From Stieleria neptunia (GTDB lineage: Bacteria > Planctomycetota > Planctomycetia > Pirellulales > Pirellulaceae), in assembly GCF_007754155.1 (NCBI RefSeq), contig NZ_CP037423.1, forward strand, positions 2,480,001 to 2,544,000: DNA of 64,000 bases. Direction: 5' to 3'. The notes below the pieces were generated by a model, which saw only the letters and a list, made by a program, of their open reading frames with translations, ran no database searches and was not told the DNA's origin. Position numbers and translations under genes: made by a program. Positions within the stretch are counted from its first letter, which is position 1; each line of letters begins with the position of its first letter. This document shows positions 38,701-48,200 of the stretch, one piece after another.

Positions 38701-41700
38701 ATGCCGCGATGGTAGCTCGACGGGGCGAACGGCTGATCAAGCGTCTCGGAGAACGGATCGTCTTTTCCTGCCAGACGAGACTCCGCCACCAGGTTTTGTC
38801 GCAACTGCAGGTCACGTCTAATCGTTTCGATCGGCGCCGAACGCTTCGTCGCCAGGGTCTGGTGTGTTTGGCAAACGTCGGCCAGGATCGCCAGTTTTGC
38901 ATCGTCGAGCGGTGAAATCTTGTCCTGCCGGGGCCTTGCCAGTACGTGTCGATTGCGTGATCGCCTGGCGAGCAGCTCGGCGAGCGCCGGTTGATCGCTC
39001 GCCGGATCGAGCTGGGCGAACCGCCAGATGATCGCTTCGGGTGGCAACGTGTCGGTATCGTCGAGCGAATTTTGAATCGAATGCAGCCGGATTGCGTGGC
39101 GAAACGCGTCGACGTCCTCGGACTCGATCGGCGGGTTGGAGAACCGTTTGTCGATCACTTGCTTCGCCGTGATCGGTTGTCCGTTGAGTGACGCCAATTC
39201 ACGATCCGCGAGAATCTGCACGCAACGCGCGATCCAGTAAGCCTGGAAGTAATCCCCGGGTGCGAGAAAATTGCTGCCGAAGGAGAACGAATAACTTTTG
39301 GATCCGTTGTTTCGCCGACTCGTGATGCGTCGTTCATTGAGGAACAAAATGGTCTGCAGTGACGCCGCAGCGGACGCGGGATAGCCATCGCGGCCCACCG
39401 AGGCTTGTCTCGGTCGCCGGACTTTGAGCGTCAGGGACGCTCCCGGCGCGGCGCGGCTCACCACAACATACTTCGTGAGTGCGGCGGGGTTCGAGTATCT
39501 AGCAGAGGAAACCCGCAAGGTGGCGTTGGACGGGGCCGTCGGGGCAAGGCCTGAGATGGACGCCAAGTCCGGATCGAGTTTCAACCCCGCCACTTCGCCG
39601 GCCAACTTTCCGGCTTGGGCCACATGCTCAGCGCGTTCGGGGGCATCGGACAGTAACAGCAGTTGAGCCCGGACGATTTGAATGTCCCACAAGTCGCCAT
39701 TGTTCTGCAACGCGACGCGACACAGTTCGGCCGCCTGCTCGGGATCGGTGGCTGCGATCCGACGAATGATGGACGCCATCCGCGTGGGATCCTTCGTCGC
39801 CTTCATCTCCCGCATCGTCACTTCGGTTTGCGTGATCAATCCGGCTTCCAGTTCGAGCGACGATAGCCGACTTTGATTCGACGGCGTGTCTTCCACACGG
39901 ACCAGCCGGCGTTGATACGAAACCGCCGCGAGCAAATCGCCGGATTGCGACAAGTGATCGACCATCGCCTGCAGCAGTTTGACATCGCGAGGATGTTTGC
40001 CGAGCATCCGCTTGAGAACCGTGTGGGATTGCCGGAAATCTTTGACAACCGTCCAAACGGTCGCGATCAGAATGGGCTTGGTTTTTGGGTCCAGCCCGTC
40101 CAGTTCGACGCGTTCCAGCCGGGCCACGAGCTGGTCGATTTCTCCGCGTCGTGCATACAGGGGCACCAGCTGTTGGACCAACTCCGTCCGTGCCGTGAAT
40201 TCCGGTTCGTATTCGATGGCTTGCCAGAACAAATCGATCGCGGCAAGTGTTTCATACCGTTCGGCGAATCGCCTTGCCAGCGTGACACGTGCTTCGATGT
40301 CCCGGGGGTCCACCAGGATGGCTCGTCGCAACGCGCTCTCGCCCGCTTCATCCCGACCGGTCGCCAAGGCGATTCGAGCGTACTGATGATACGATTCCGG
40401 TGACGCCGGGTTCGCGTCAATCATGGCTTGAGCGGCATTCAATGCGAGATCCGTTTCGCCCAACTGTTCCCGAAGTTGGACCAGCCGACCGAGATGGTTG
40501 ACCTGGAAACGTTTGTCCAACTGCACCAACGCTTCCAGATGCGTCGCGGCGGCGGAGAGTCGACCCAATCCGTCGGCGATGTCGACCGCATCGCGAAGGG
40601 CCGTCACGTTTTCCGGATCGAGTTTCAGTGCGGCGTCGATCGAAAGCCATGCCGCCGCCGGTTGTCCGTTGGCCCGGAAAAGCAATGCCAGAAACCGCTG
40701 GTTTTCCGCCGTCGGTTCTTGGACGGAAACCTGGGCAATCTGCTCGTCCAGTTTGCCCGCCGCCCGCAGTGCTTCGATTCGATGCCGCATCAGCCGCTCG
40801 CGTTCTTCGCCGCTTTCCGCCAAACCCGAGGCGTTTTCCAATTCTTGAAACGCCGCGTCGTGCCGATTCGCGTCGGAGAGCACGCGGACGTAATGCAAGC
40901 GTTGGTCAAACGACAAATCCAACTCGGCCGCTTGCTGCCAGCTTTGCAGTGCCAGATCGGTCCGCTCGACGGACGCGAAGATTCCGGCCAACTGAATCAG
41001 TGTCTCCGCACTGCGCCGCGGGCCCTCGGCAAGGGACCGCCAGACCGCGACCGCATCGTCGTGCCGCCCGAGATCGTGCAGCAGCTCGCCCAGGGAGGCG
41101 CGATAGTGTGGGGCGTCGGGGGCCGCATCGATGGCTTGCCGATAGAGTTCGATGGCGCGATCGGAGGCTTCGATGGAATGCATACGTCCAGCGATGATCG
41201 CCAGCAGGGCGGCATCATCAGACTTGATTTCCGCGAGCTGATCCCACGCGTCGCGGGCCGCACCGCGCCGTCGCTTGAGACTGATGGATAAATCATCGAG
41301 ACGGGCTTCTCCCAGACGCAACCGATAGTCGGGATTGGCCGGATCGATGGCGATCAATTGTTCGATTTGTCCAGCAGCCTCGCCGGCCCTGCCTTCGCCT
41401 TGGAGAATTTCCACCAAGGCAAGACGGGCATCGACATCTTGCGGCGCGCTGTCGAGCGTCTGCAACAGGATCGTCTCGGCTTCCGCAGTGCGCCCCGATC
41501 CCGCCAGGATTTCCGCCAAACGAATCGGCAGCGTGACGTCGTCCGGAAAACGTGCCGATTGGTGCCGGTAATAATCCGCCAACGCGTCGGTGTCGCCGGC
41601 GGACAGATAGCTCCGTTCGAATCGGCTGCGGACGTCGGCGTGCAGCCAGCTTCCCGGACGCAAACGGTCCAGAATCGATTGCAATTGCTCGCGGGCCTGC

Positions 41701-42455
41701 TGCGTTTGACCGATCCGGGCCGTCAGATCAGCGACTTTGATTTGATAGCCGACCCGGGTTTCCGCCGACTTGGCTTGTTCGGCTAATCGTCGATAGTGGT
41801 CGAGTGCTGGTTCGTAGGCTTGCTGTGCCACCAAGGCGGTCGCGACCTTTTCCGCGATCGAAGGATCGTCGGGAAATTGATCGACCAACTGTTGCCAAAG
41901 CGTGATCGCCCGGTCGACGTGGCCGGTCCGGCAATGCAGTTTGCCGAGATCGAGATAGATGTCCGGTGCGTGTCGACGATCGGGCTGTTTCGCGATGGCA
42001 CGTTGAAACGCTTCGATCGCCTTTTCGTGTTCACCCGCGTCCGCCAGCGCCTTGGCCAGCTGGTGGCTGACGTTGGCATTTCCAGTCAACAACGCTTCCG
42101 CATTTTGCAGGGAATCAACCGCGGCCGATGCGTCTGCCCGCTTGAGCTGAATCAGACCGCGGACCGTCTGCTTGTGACCCGAATGGGCATCATCGAGCGA
42201 CTGCAGCAATCGATCGAGCGATTGGTGTTGGACATGAAAGTCATAGACCCGATCGAGCGCCGTGCCGGGACGGGGATTCCGTACCAGGACTTCGAGGAAC
42301 CGATCCGCGATCTGACGTTCTCGATCGGGAGGCTGCGCGGACAAGGGCGACGCGGTGACCAGCAGCGTCAACAGGCCCAGCGCTGCGAAACGGATCGAGA
42401 CGGCCTGCGAATGAATCGACCTGGAACGCAGTGAGAAGGAAAACCGTGTCGCCAT
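35733..42455 (-). CDS. Giant exported TPR protein, paralogue B
   Basis: 2240 aa with a signal peptide (SIRFAALGLLTLLVTASPLS). Architecture as in paralogue A: N-terminal TPR array (e.g. HQLAKALADAGEHEKAIEAF, DIYLDLGKLHCRTGHVDRAI), a central beta-rich section, and a second helical array. It also has an extra C-terminal section of about 430 residues (from about residue 1800, after PKSERKQIPELTSMM) that paralogue A lacks. Both genes point the same way and arose by tandem duplication followed by loss or gain of the tail. Probably a large envelope scaffold. No enzymatic motif seen. Confidence 0.75.
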   Translation of the reverse strand: MATRFSFSLRSRSIHSQAVSIRFAALGLLTLLVTASPLSAQPPDRERQIADRFLEVLVRNPRPGTALDRVYDFHVQHQSLDRLLQSLDDAHSGHKQTVRGLIQLKRADASAAVDSLQNAEALLTGNANVSHQLAKALADAGEHEKAIEAFQRAIAKQPDRRHAPDIYLDLGKLHCRTGHVDRAITLWQQLVDQFPDDPSIAEKVATALVAQQAYEPALDHYRRLAEQAKSAETRVGYQIKVADLTARIGQTQQAREQLQSILDRLRPGSWLHADVRSRFERSYLSAGDTDALADYYRHQSARFPDDVTLPIRLAEILAGSGRTAEAETILLQTLDSAPQDVDARLALVEILQGEGRAGEAAGQIEQLIAIDPANPDYRLRLGEARLDDLSISLKRRRGAARDAWDQLAEIKSDDAALLAIIAGRMHSIEASDRAIELYRQAIDAAPDAPHYRASLGELLHDLGRHDDAVAVWRSLAEGPRRSAETLIQLAGIFASVERTDLALQSWQQAAELDLSFDQRLHYVRVLSDANRHDAAFQELENASGLAESGEERERLMRHRIEALRAAGKLDEQIAQVSVQEPTAENQRFLALLFRANGQPAAAWLSIDAALKLDPENVTALRDAVDIADGLGRLSAAATHLEALVQLDKRFQVNHLGRLVQLREQLGETDLALNAAQAMIDANPASPESYHQYARIALATGRDEAGESALRRAILVDPRDIEARVTLARRFAERYETLAAIDLFWQAIEYEPEFTARTELVQQLVPLYARRGEIDQLVARLERVELDGLDPKTKPILIATVWTVVKDFRQSHTVLKRMLGKHPRDVKLLQAMVDHLSQSGDLLAAVSYQRRLVRVEDTPSNQSRLSSLELEAGLITQTEVTMREMKATKDPTRMASIIRRIAATDPEQAAELCRVALQNNGDLWDIQIVRAQLLLLSDAPERAEHVAQAGKLAGEVAGLKLDPDLASISGLAPTAPSNATLRVSSARYSNPAALTKYVVVSRAAPGASLTLKVRRPRQASVGRDGYPASAAASLQTILFLNERRITSRRNNGSKSYSFSFGSNFLAPGDYFQAYWIARCVQILADRELASLNGQPITAKQVIDKRFSNPPIESEDVDAFRHAIRLHSIQNSLDDTDTLPPEAIIWRFAQLDPASDQPALAELLARRSRNRHVLARPRQDKISPLDDAKLAILADVCQTHQTLATKRSAPIETIRRDLQLRQNLVAESRLAGKDDPFSETLDQPFAPSSYHRGIAEIQAALWENAFTLADEKAADLVQIARSSRPGRSMTDQVVPWIVSPNSDDEQAFVIRHRQLLADAWIAHWSRWSILYRQGLPPSELFGGDQLQIVTPVLLPGLHPPRYELFKLQLPLSKRLIEANLLRGVLPLIPKQSVRGSSSTILSVPDDFLQRLVEPLEGATPHELKLRRILAAFAAWWDQRPLDCFVQLETLADEFPDDLDLQIEAARLAVVTEQPAKAFERLDQIKTTDDSARQQVELARVILAAQAGNDDLVRSTARQLLARPMDDDTRTFLTKQLESIHSKNASVASLQQAIRKQPVAPAPNRVPIRNPVADAVEQIQLAQSLLESGNFITASEVAYSVIHRQQDPRKANRTGTRRQAIQILAQTNRLQPLITTTKRKLESSPNSSVYREELADLYVAAGEPELAGRLWEQTIESEKLTPRQIIRRASSLRGKQKFHHAAVLYLVAFERDPKQWQSHWNVFTRAASMSTSQEILFDHLCRIDIRSFPLESACSVIRIPGSGPFSEARRRFAQHVVNHPQAATQLDVLLAAIPKSERKQIPELTSMMVDAITSRDAFRHDSPLWSMRGWNESGIVPGVLSDLMDLLHRDDQASQRFLMAVDVSASEDTQANGEFLKAVYELHAEETRGAAAERIRAMVPPRLDAAITASPAGNIPAGLLWQTGQLIETLDPIDQKAMLQIGIFQAAVRHSPSDPVASHPVGSPLDQLFRAYVKVGRGDLARRGWLQRLRTWEYPRTTGVRENRQLQVAAHLAEHLFESGFPIDAAGICRRFLDQPLVFQLARRYSQGRNHQRILETRLESAIESVDAENAILYVNAMRADLLAGVQEAPVDLYATKLDRLTETPRDCLFELAIRTASETPAGRDACQKLLTEFDRIADGEKQPSSNLPARLMLASVVRPDDLSDLVDECLQTLPTETRLKAGPLREWVLALTAIERSDVESVDAALEQMIARLVEIADENGDQAALSVLTGLHHRDDAPAAR

Positions 42456-42647
42456 CTTTGTCGTCTCAGGGCGTGCTCAACATCCATTGCCGCAACGCCT
42501 GGTCTGCGGCTTGCTGATTCCCAGTATGACGTAGACCCCGTCAATAACGCAAATGTGCGTGAAATCCTCCACTGCCTTTTCTGGTCAGCTCATTTTTTGA
42601 CGTGAGCCCGGCGTCCATTCTGAGCGTGTTCGCAGCAACGGGGTCGC

Positions 42648-43748
42648 TCAGCAGCTCCAGACCGGGTCGCCCAGGACGTCGAATTTAGGGGTGATCCCCA
42701 GCCCGGGCTCGGTCGATGCCGCCATCCGGCCGTTGACCCGTTTGGGTGCCCCGTCGGCGATCGACTGGGTGACGTAGCTGTTGAAGTCCGTTGACGTGAA
42801 CAGATAGTCCGTCGGGGTGCTGTGTGCCAGGTGCGCGATCGCGGCGGTGATGATGTCTCCGCCCCAGCTATCTTCGATCGTCATCGCGATCCCCAGGGAC
42901 ACGCACAGGTCGCGCGCCTGTCTGGCTTTGGTCAGTCCGCCGAACTTGCTGATCTTGATGTTGACTGCATCCATCGCACGGTCGGAGGCACCTTTCAGGA
43001 TCGCGTCGACCGAGTCGATGACTTCGTCCAAGATAAACGGCAGATTGGTGTTTTCGCGAATCGTCAAACACTGCTGATACGTCGCGCAGGGTTGTTCGAT
43101 GTAAACGTCGACGTCACGCACGGCGCCGACGACCCGCATCGCTTCGTGCATCAACCAGCCCGTATTGGCATCGGCGACCAGTTTATCGCCCGGCTGCAAC
43201 ACCTCTCGGGCCGCGCGGATTCGCTCGATGTCCTCATCGGGTCGGCCACCGACCTTCAACTGGAACCGTCGATAGCCTTCTTCGCGATACCCGGCGACGT
43301 TCTCGGCCATCTCGGCGGCCGGTCGTTGGGAGATCGCACGATAGAGCACCACGTCGTCTCCGAATCGGCCGCCCAGCAAGGTGCAAACCGGCAACCCAGA
43401 GACTTTGCCCAGGATGTCCCAGCATGCCATGTCGATCGCCGTTTTGACGTAGGGGTGGCCCTTCATCACGCGGTCCATTTTTTGATTCAGCGCCAACAAC
43501 TCGGTCGGGTCTGCGCCGATCAGTTGGGGGGCGAGTTCTTGGAGCCCCGCCCGGGCTCCGGCGGCGTAGGCGGGCAGGTAGACCGGTCCGAGTGGGCAGA
43601 CTTCACCGAAACCGACCACGCCCGCATCCGTCTCGATTTGGACGACCGTGGAATCAAAGACGTCGACGCTCTTCCCCTCCGACCAGCTGTAATTGCCTTC
43701 CGCCAGGGGCAGGTCGACTTGGTAAACCTTGAATCCGGTAATCTTCAT
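42648..43748 (-). CDS. Mandelate racemase/muconate-lactonizing (enolase superfamily) enzyme, cis-3-hydroxy-L-proline dehydratase-like
   Basis: 366 aa from ATG at 43748 (the open frame extends to 44093 but the conserved N-terminus [15 protein letters not shown] starts here). The capping domain contains [20 protein letters not shown] and [17 protein letters not shown], closely like cis-3-hydroxyproline dehydratases. Barrel residues are QLKVGG (base on strand 2), the metal ligands ADANTGW (D), YIEQPC (E) and ILDEVID (D/E), and [11 protein letters not shown] (second Lys). It would dehydrate hydroxyproline or a related acid, feeding collagen-like or glycoprotein breakdown products into metabolism. 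Substrate choice is inferred. It is divergent from the sulfatase gene at 44099. Confidence 0.8.
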   Translation of the reverse strand: MKITGFKVYQVDLPLAEGNYSWSEGKSVDVFDSTVVQIETDAGVVGFGEVCPLGPVYLPAYAAGARAGLQELAPQLIGADPTELLALNQKMDRVMKGHPYVKTAIDMACWDILGKVSGLPVCTLLGGRFGDDVVLYRAISQRPAAEMAENVAGYREEGYRRFQLKVGGRPDEDIERIRAAREVLQPGDKLVADANTGWLMHEAMRVVGAVRDVDVYIEQPCATYQQCLTIRENTNLPFILDEVIDSVDAILKGASDRAMDAVNIKISKFGGLTKARQARDLCVSLGIAMTIEDSWGGDIITAAIAHLAHSTPTDYLFTSTDFNSYVTQSIADGAPKRVNGRMAASTEPGLGITPKFDVLGDPVWSC

Positions 43749-44098
43749 CTCGTCGTCTCGATCGGTAGGGCAATGGGAGATGACTGCCAGGCGAATTCCG
43801 CGACGGCAGCAATCGATGTCGAACCGAGAATTTAACAGCAACGGCGTCGTTGCGGCAGCGGTTCGGGGGCAGCGGTCACGTGCGAGGCTCCGGGCGCACC
43901 CTTTGATTGATCTTGCGCCTGCAGAATGGCCTTTAGATTCCGCTCGTTGCCTAACCGGTGAGGATGCGTTTGACATCAAACAGGTGACTTCGGTGCCCCT
44001 TCGATTCCATGCCGCACCGCAGCCTTGGGAATCGAATACACTGGCACGGTTGAATATCCCCCTCCTCGACCGCCTCCCCCTTACCCCGGCCATCTCCC
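43749..44098. promoter_or_regulatory. Divergent intergenic region between dehydratase and sulfatase genes
   Basis: 350 bp that must carry promoters for both divergent genes. I see no clear palindromic operator or sigma-70 box pair. Confidence 0.4.
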
Positions 44099-45445
44099 AT
44101 GTCGCGATTGATGATTGTCGCCGCCCTGTGCTGTCTCTCCGGTTTCGCTTCGGCGGCGGATCGACCGAACGTTCTGTTCATCGCCGTCGATGACTTGAAC
44201 CATTGGTTGACGCATTTGAACCGCAACCCGCAGGCTCGCACGCCGAACTTTGATCGGCTGGCCCGTCGCGGCGTCACCTTCACCAACGCCCATTGTGCCG
44301 TGCCGGCTTGCGAACCGTCGCGTTGTGCGTTGATGAGCGGACGGCGACCGTGGGTGTCAGGCTGCTACAAAAACGGTCACGCCTGGAAAAAACACCAAGC
44401 GGCCGGCGAGGGGTTGAGCGCGCAATTTCTAAACGCCGGTTACCACGTCGCCGGTGCCGGAAAAATCTACCACTCCCGACAGTACTACCCCAGCGAATGG
44501 ACCGAGTACATGTCCGACGACGGGTTAAGTGCGAACGGACCGGGGGTAAAAAAAATGGATGGGTACCACGACGATGTGACGCACCCCAACCTGAAAGACG
44601 ACGACATCATGGATTGGCACTGCGTCAACTACTGCATCGAACGCATCACCAAGAAAAGCGACAAGCCGTTCTTCGTCGCCTGCGGACTGTACAAACCCCA
44701 CCTGCCGTTCGTCGCCCCGCGAAAGTACTACGATGCGTTTCCGCTGGAATCGATCCAGTTGCCGCCGCACATCGAAAACGACTTGGCCGACATTCCGCCG
44801 TCGGGCGTGAAGATGGCCGGCCCACAAGGCGACCACGCCAAATTCCTCAAGAGTGGTCGTTGGAAGGCCGCGATTCAATCCTATCTGGCGACGTGCAGCT
44901 ACACCGACATGAACCTCGGTCGATTGCTCGATGCACTTGACGCCAGCCCGAACAAAGACAACACGATCATCTGCCTGTGGAGCGATCACGGTTGGTCGCT
45001 GGGCGAAAAGGAACACTGGCGTAAGTTCGCGCTGTGGGAAGAAACCACGCGGACCGCCTTCATCTGGGTCGTGCCGGGATTGACGACGCCCGGCACACGC
45101 TGTGACCGTTCGGTGGATTTGATGTCGGTGTACCCGACGCTGTGCGAATTGACCGGCATCGCGACCCCGGATCACGTCAGTGGTCGAGACATCTCGTCGT
45201 TGCTGCGGGATCCGCAAGCGGCTTGGGAATTCCCGGCGATCACCACGCACGGACGCGGCAACCATTCGGTCAAGACCGAGACGCATCGTTACATCCGCTA
45301 CGCCAACGGCGAAGAAGAACTCTACGACGTCGTCGCCGATCCTTACGAATGGAAGAACCTGGCCTCGAAACAGGGAAGTGACGCTATTAGGTCACAGTTG
45401 GCCAAGTGGTTGCCGAAGCAGGAAAAGCCCGAGCCAAAGAAGTAG
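44099..45445 (+). CDS. Exported sulfatase (iduronate-2-sulfatase-like, type I)
   Basis: 448 aa with a signal peptide ([16 protein letters not shown]). The metal site starts [11 protein letters not shown] (D31, D32). The formylglycine motif [14 protein letters not shown] has C71 as the residue converted to formylglycine. Further down are the conserved [10 protein letters not shown] region, [14 protein letters not shown] and [18 protein letters not shown], which together are the iduronate-2-sulfatase-like subgroup. It removes sulfate esters from carbohydrates in the periplasm or outside the cell and needs a formylglycine-generating enzyme, not in this window. Confidence 0.9.
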   Translation: MSRLMIVAALCCLSGFASAADRPNVLFIAVDDLNHWLTHLNRNPQARTPNFDRLARRGVTFTNAHCAVPACEPSRCALMSGRRPWVSGCYKNGHAWKKHQAAGEGLSAQFLNAGYHVAGAGKIYHSRQYYPSEWTEYMSDDGLSANGPGVKKMDGYHDDVTHPNLKDDDIMDWHCVNYCIERITKKSDKPFFVACGLYKPHLPFVAPRKYYDAFPLESIQLPPHIENDLADIPPSGVKMAGPQGDHAKFLKSGRWKAAIQSYLATCSYTDMNLGRLLDALDASPNKDNTIICLWSDHGWSLGEKEHWRKFALWEETTRTAFIWVVPGLTTPGTRCDRSVDLMSVYPTLCELTGIATPDHVSGRDISSLLRDPQAAWEFPAITTHGRGNHSVKTETHRYIRYANGEEELYDVVADPYEWKNLASKQGSDAIRSQLAKWLPKQEKPEPKK

Positions 45446-45889
45446 GGCATGCTGTGCATGCCACCCGTCACGCACAGCGTGACCTACATCACTGAGAACG
45501 AGAAAAAGTAGGGCATGCTGTGCATGCCATCGTGACGTCATGCACAGCGTGACCTACTGCAGCGTCTATCGGTAGATGTCATGCGGGGGAGCCATGGACC
45601 GTCTGGCAATCCGCTTCCCTCGATCGATCTGATCGAACAGACGATCTCCGGTACCACAGCAATGGATCACACCCACGGATGGCAGCGCGTACCCACGGAT
45701 CCCAGGCTGCTTTCTATCCGTGGGTTCGCTCTGCCATCCGTGGGTTCATTTAAATCGGGCACTCGGGGCTGTCCTTAGGCTGGCGTTTCCAGCGTCGCAC
45801 TGCAACCCGCCGGTTTGACTCCGCGATCCAATCAGACGGATGACCGGCGCATGACGTTTACCGCTAGACGGTCCACTACGGCGGCAAGA
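45446..45889. other. Gene-free stretch with three hairpin elements
   Basis: Two related imperfect hairpins follow the sulfatase stop (about 45446-45491 and 45510-45566: GTAGGGCATGCTGTGCATGCC against CACAGCGTGACCTAC). A third, long hairpin lies at 45672-45744 with 29-bp arms and only two mismatches (arm ends CCCACGGATGGCAG). No gene is seen. Confidence 0.65.
45672..45744. repeat. Long hairpin with internally repeated arms
   Basis: Left arm 45672-45700 and right arm 45716-45744 pair over 29 bp with two mismatches around a 15-nt loop. Each arm itself contains CCCACGGAT twice, so the motif occurs four times. This could be a mobile hairpin or a binding-site cluster. Confidence 0.75.
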
Positions 45890-46165
45890 TCACGTCGGGA
45901 CGTATTCCACCACGTGACCGATTTTGATCACAAACGGATGGGTTTTGTGGCTCTTGAAAAAGCCGCTGACCGTCACGCCCTCCGGGTTCTCGATCACTTT
46001 GACGATGTTGACATACGGGACGTGGAAAACGTTCGCGTCATCGCCGGATCGAACCGAAAAATAATCGTCCTCGGCGGCAAGCAACGACGCCGATTCGATC
46101 CGGTGGGCACTGTGAATGTTAATCCCGATCTCGTTGCCCATTTGCGTTTCAATCAGCTTTTTCAT
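45890..46165 (-). CDS. Small protein of unknown function
   Basis: 91 aa. Begins MKKLIETQMGNEIGINIHSA and continues in a regular beta-like pattern (DDYFSVRSGDDANVFHVPYV, GVTVSGFFKSHKTHPFVIKI). No signal peptide or membrane segment. The composition is that of a real small cytoplasmic protein and it lies clear of other genes, but no family is recognised. Confidence 0.55.
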   Translation of the reverse strand: MKKLIETQMGNEIGINIHSAHRIESASLLAAEDDYFSVRSGDDANVFHVPYVNIVKVIENPEGVTVSGFFKSHKTHPFVIKIGHVVEYVPT

Positions 46166-46334
46166 GACACTTCAACTCAAACGTTGTTTGGGATCCGCTG
46201 CACGGAATGACGTGCAATTCCCCAATCCTATCAGAACAGCCCCGGGCTTTGTGGATGGATTGCCACCTTGTTCCAGCCTACACGCCCCATCATTCTGCCC
46301 CGAATCATTCTGCCGTCCCTCCGCTGATTTTCCG

Positions 46335-47756
46335 CTACCGCAAGCGAATTTTCCCGAGGGTCAACCAGCCCGGTTTCGTTTGTCCTTGCTCCGCGTTGGC
46401 GAACCGCAACGGTTTGCCTCCTTGGAGTGGATGGACCACTCGCATCAACACGCTGTAGGTTCCCGAAAGCCCTGCGGTGTCGATCGACGCCGATAATTCA
46501 TGCGCCGTTGCACTCGGCAAGTGCCCCCGCATGGACAGCCCCGGAACGAGCCTTCGTTTGGCAATTTTGCCGGCTTCATCGACAAGAGCCACTTCGGTGG
46601 GCCAGTCGGCATAGAACGGCGCGACGCCTTGATTGATCAACTGCAGATTGATTTTGCATCGGCCAGTTCGTTCATCGGGGAAAAACGCCGCACGGCGGAC
46701 AAAGAAATCATACCCCATCCGCCGGACTTCGCGCGTTGCACGTTCCAACCGCTGCGGTGAAGCGACTTCACGAAACAGACCAGTGTCCATCAACCACGTC
46801 GCGTGTGTTTGGCTGACACAGTCGCGGAAACTCTGCGCCTGCTTGGGCCACTGATCAGGGGCGTCAAAGATTTTGCCCCAAGCCTCCGGGCGAATCTCGC
46901 CGCCGATCGGATGGGATTTCCATTTGTTGATTGCCGCGCCACCGGCGGCCTTGAGCGCCGGCATGTAGAACCAATCGTCTTCCTGTTTACCGGTGTCGAT
47001 CGTCGCCCAGGCAAACGAATCGTCGTGATAACCGAAGGGGCGCGAGGCGTTTTCGGTCTGGTAGCCGTGATCCGGTCCGGCCGGGTAGCGCAGCAGGACG
47101 GGAGTCGACGGGAACGCGGCTTCGTAGGCATCCAACACGATGCCTTGGGTTCCTTTGCTGGCCCAGAGGTCGCTTCGTGGATACGTATGCCATTCTCCCC
47201 AGGTGCCCAGCAAGCCGGCGGTGATGTAGGCCAACCGTGCGTCTCCGTCGTACTTGTCGCCGAACGCGGCGATGAACGCACGAAACGCCGAACGGAGCTG
47301 TTCGTCCTCGTAGTCCGGTGTCGTGATCTGTTTCGGCGGCAGCGGCGCCGTGTTGGTGTTCAGGTACGTGTGCAGCTTCAATCCGCCCTTGATCAGATAC
47401 TTCGGAATCCCTCTCTTCTTGCCGGGGTATTCGACGTAGATGCGAACCACGGCCTGGTTGCCGCGCGAAGCGATGTCGTCGAGTAACTTTTCCAGCGGCC
47501 GCCAATCGAATGCGTCTTCCGCGAGCATCAGATCGCTGAGTGCCAGATAGCTGAACTCCATGCTGTGCGGGAATCGATCCGGGTAGGGACGCGCGTACGG
47601 CACCAACCCCTTGAGCGGATTGTCGAGCGGGCTGTCGGCCGGTTTCAGGTCAAACGCTTGCTGCGCGTGGGTCGTGGTCCGGTCGCCGAGCAACGCAAGC
47701 AAATAAATGACAGTGCAACAGAAGATTCGCAGTATCGCGTGAACTCGGTTTTTCAT
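46335..47756 (-). CDS. Exported DUF4832-type protein (glycosidase-like barrel)
   Basis: 473 aa with a signal peptide (ILRIFCCTVIYLLALLG ... HAQQ). Contains NPLKGLVPYARPYPDRFPHS, VVRIYVEYPGKKRGIPKYL, ITAGLLGTWGEWHTYP and a C-terminal beta domain (INLQLINQGVAPFYADWPTE), the layout of DUF4874/DUF4832 proteins that resemble glycoside hydrolase barrels. The catalytic role is not established for the family. Its place between two sulfatase genes supports a job in polysaccharide breakdown. Confidence 0.75.
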   Translation of the reverse strand: MKNRVHAILRIFCCTVIYLLALLGDRTTTHAQQAFDLKPADSPLDNPLKGLVPYARPYPDRFPHSMEFSYLALSDLMLAEDAFDWRPLEKLLDDIASRGNQAVVRIYVEYPGKKRGIPKYLIKGGLKLHTYLNTNTAPLPPKQITTPDYEDEQLRSAFRAFIAAFGDKYDGDARLAYITAGLLGTWGEWHTYPRSDLWASKGTQGIVLDAYEAAFPSTPVLLRYPAGPDHGYQTENASRPFGYHDDSFAWATIDTGKQEDDWFYMPALKAAGGAAINKWKSHPIGGEIRPEAWGKIFDAPDQWPKQAQSFRDCVSQTHATWLMDTGLFREVASPQRLERATREVRRMGYDFFVRRAAFFPDERTGRCKINLQLINQGVAPFYADWPTEVALVDEAGKIAKRRLVPGLSMRGHLPSATAHELSASIDTAGLSGTYSVLMRVVHPLQGGKPLRFANAEQGQTKPGWLTLGKIRLR

Positions 47757-48200
47757 CGGAGATACCTAAAGGGTTGTGGAGGTAACGTCGCCCTGTTTTT
47801 CGAGTACGACGGCCCTTCCGGGCCGTCGTCCGTCGGGCTCTGCCCGACGACGACCTGGAAAGGACGTCGTACAACGATCCGCTGACCACATCGCACTCAA
47901 TCGACTAGGTCGTACGTGAGTGTTGGTGTCCAGCCTTCAGGCGCCTTGTTTTTCGAGTACGACGGCCCTTCCGGGCCGTCGTTCGTCGGGCTCTGCCCGA
48001 CGACGACCTAGAAAGGACGTCGTACAACGATCCGCTGACCACATCGCACTCAATCGACCAGGTCGTGCGGAGTGTTGGTGTCCAGCCTTCAGGCGCCTTG
48101 CAGGTGCCTTGAGGCACCCCGCGCACCCCGCACAGCGCCCTGCGGGGCGAATCGGCGGAAGCCTGGGCACCAGCGCCACCCCGTTCCAAGACACTGCGAC
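47757..48200. other. Gene-free stretch filled by a duplicated hairpin repeat
   Basis: Two copies of a 150-bp element (47795-47947 and 47949-48099) occupy most of it. The remaining 100 bp before the sulfatase stop shows nothing. Confidence 0.65.
47795..48099. repeat. Tandem repeat, two copies of about 150 bp with nested palindromes
   Basis: Copies begin TTTTTCGAGTACGACGGCCC and end CAGCCTTCAGGCGCCTT at 47947 and 48099. Each holds the palindromes GGCCCTTCCGGGCC and GTCGGGCTCTGCCCGAC. Degraded single copies lie near 1195 and 15600, so this is a dispersed family in this genome. Confidence 0.85.

Noticed and set aside
40428..41291. 287-codon plus-strand frame
   Set aside because: It is antisense to the giant TPR gene and is a by-product of high GC at third positions. 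Many similar frames lie opposite both TPR genes.
43749..44093. N-terminal extension of the dehydratase gene
   Set aside because: The family starts at MKITGF (43748). The extension is Arg/Cys-rich and lies in the divergent promoter region.
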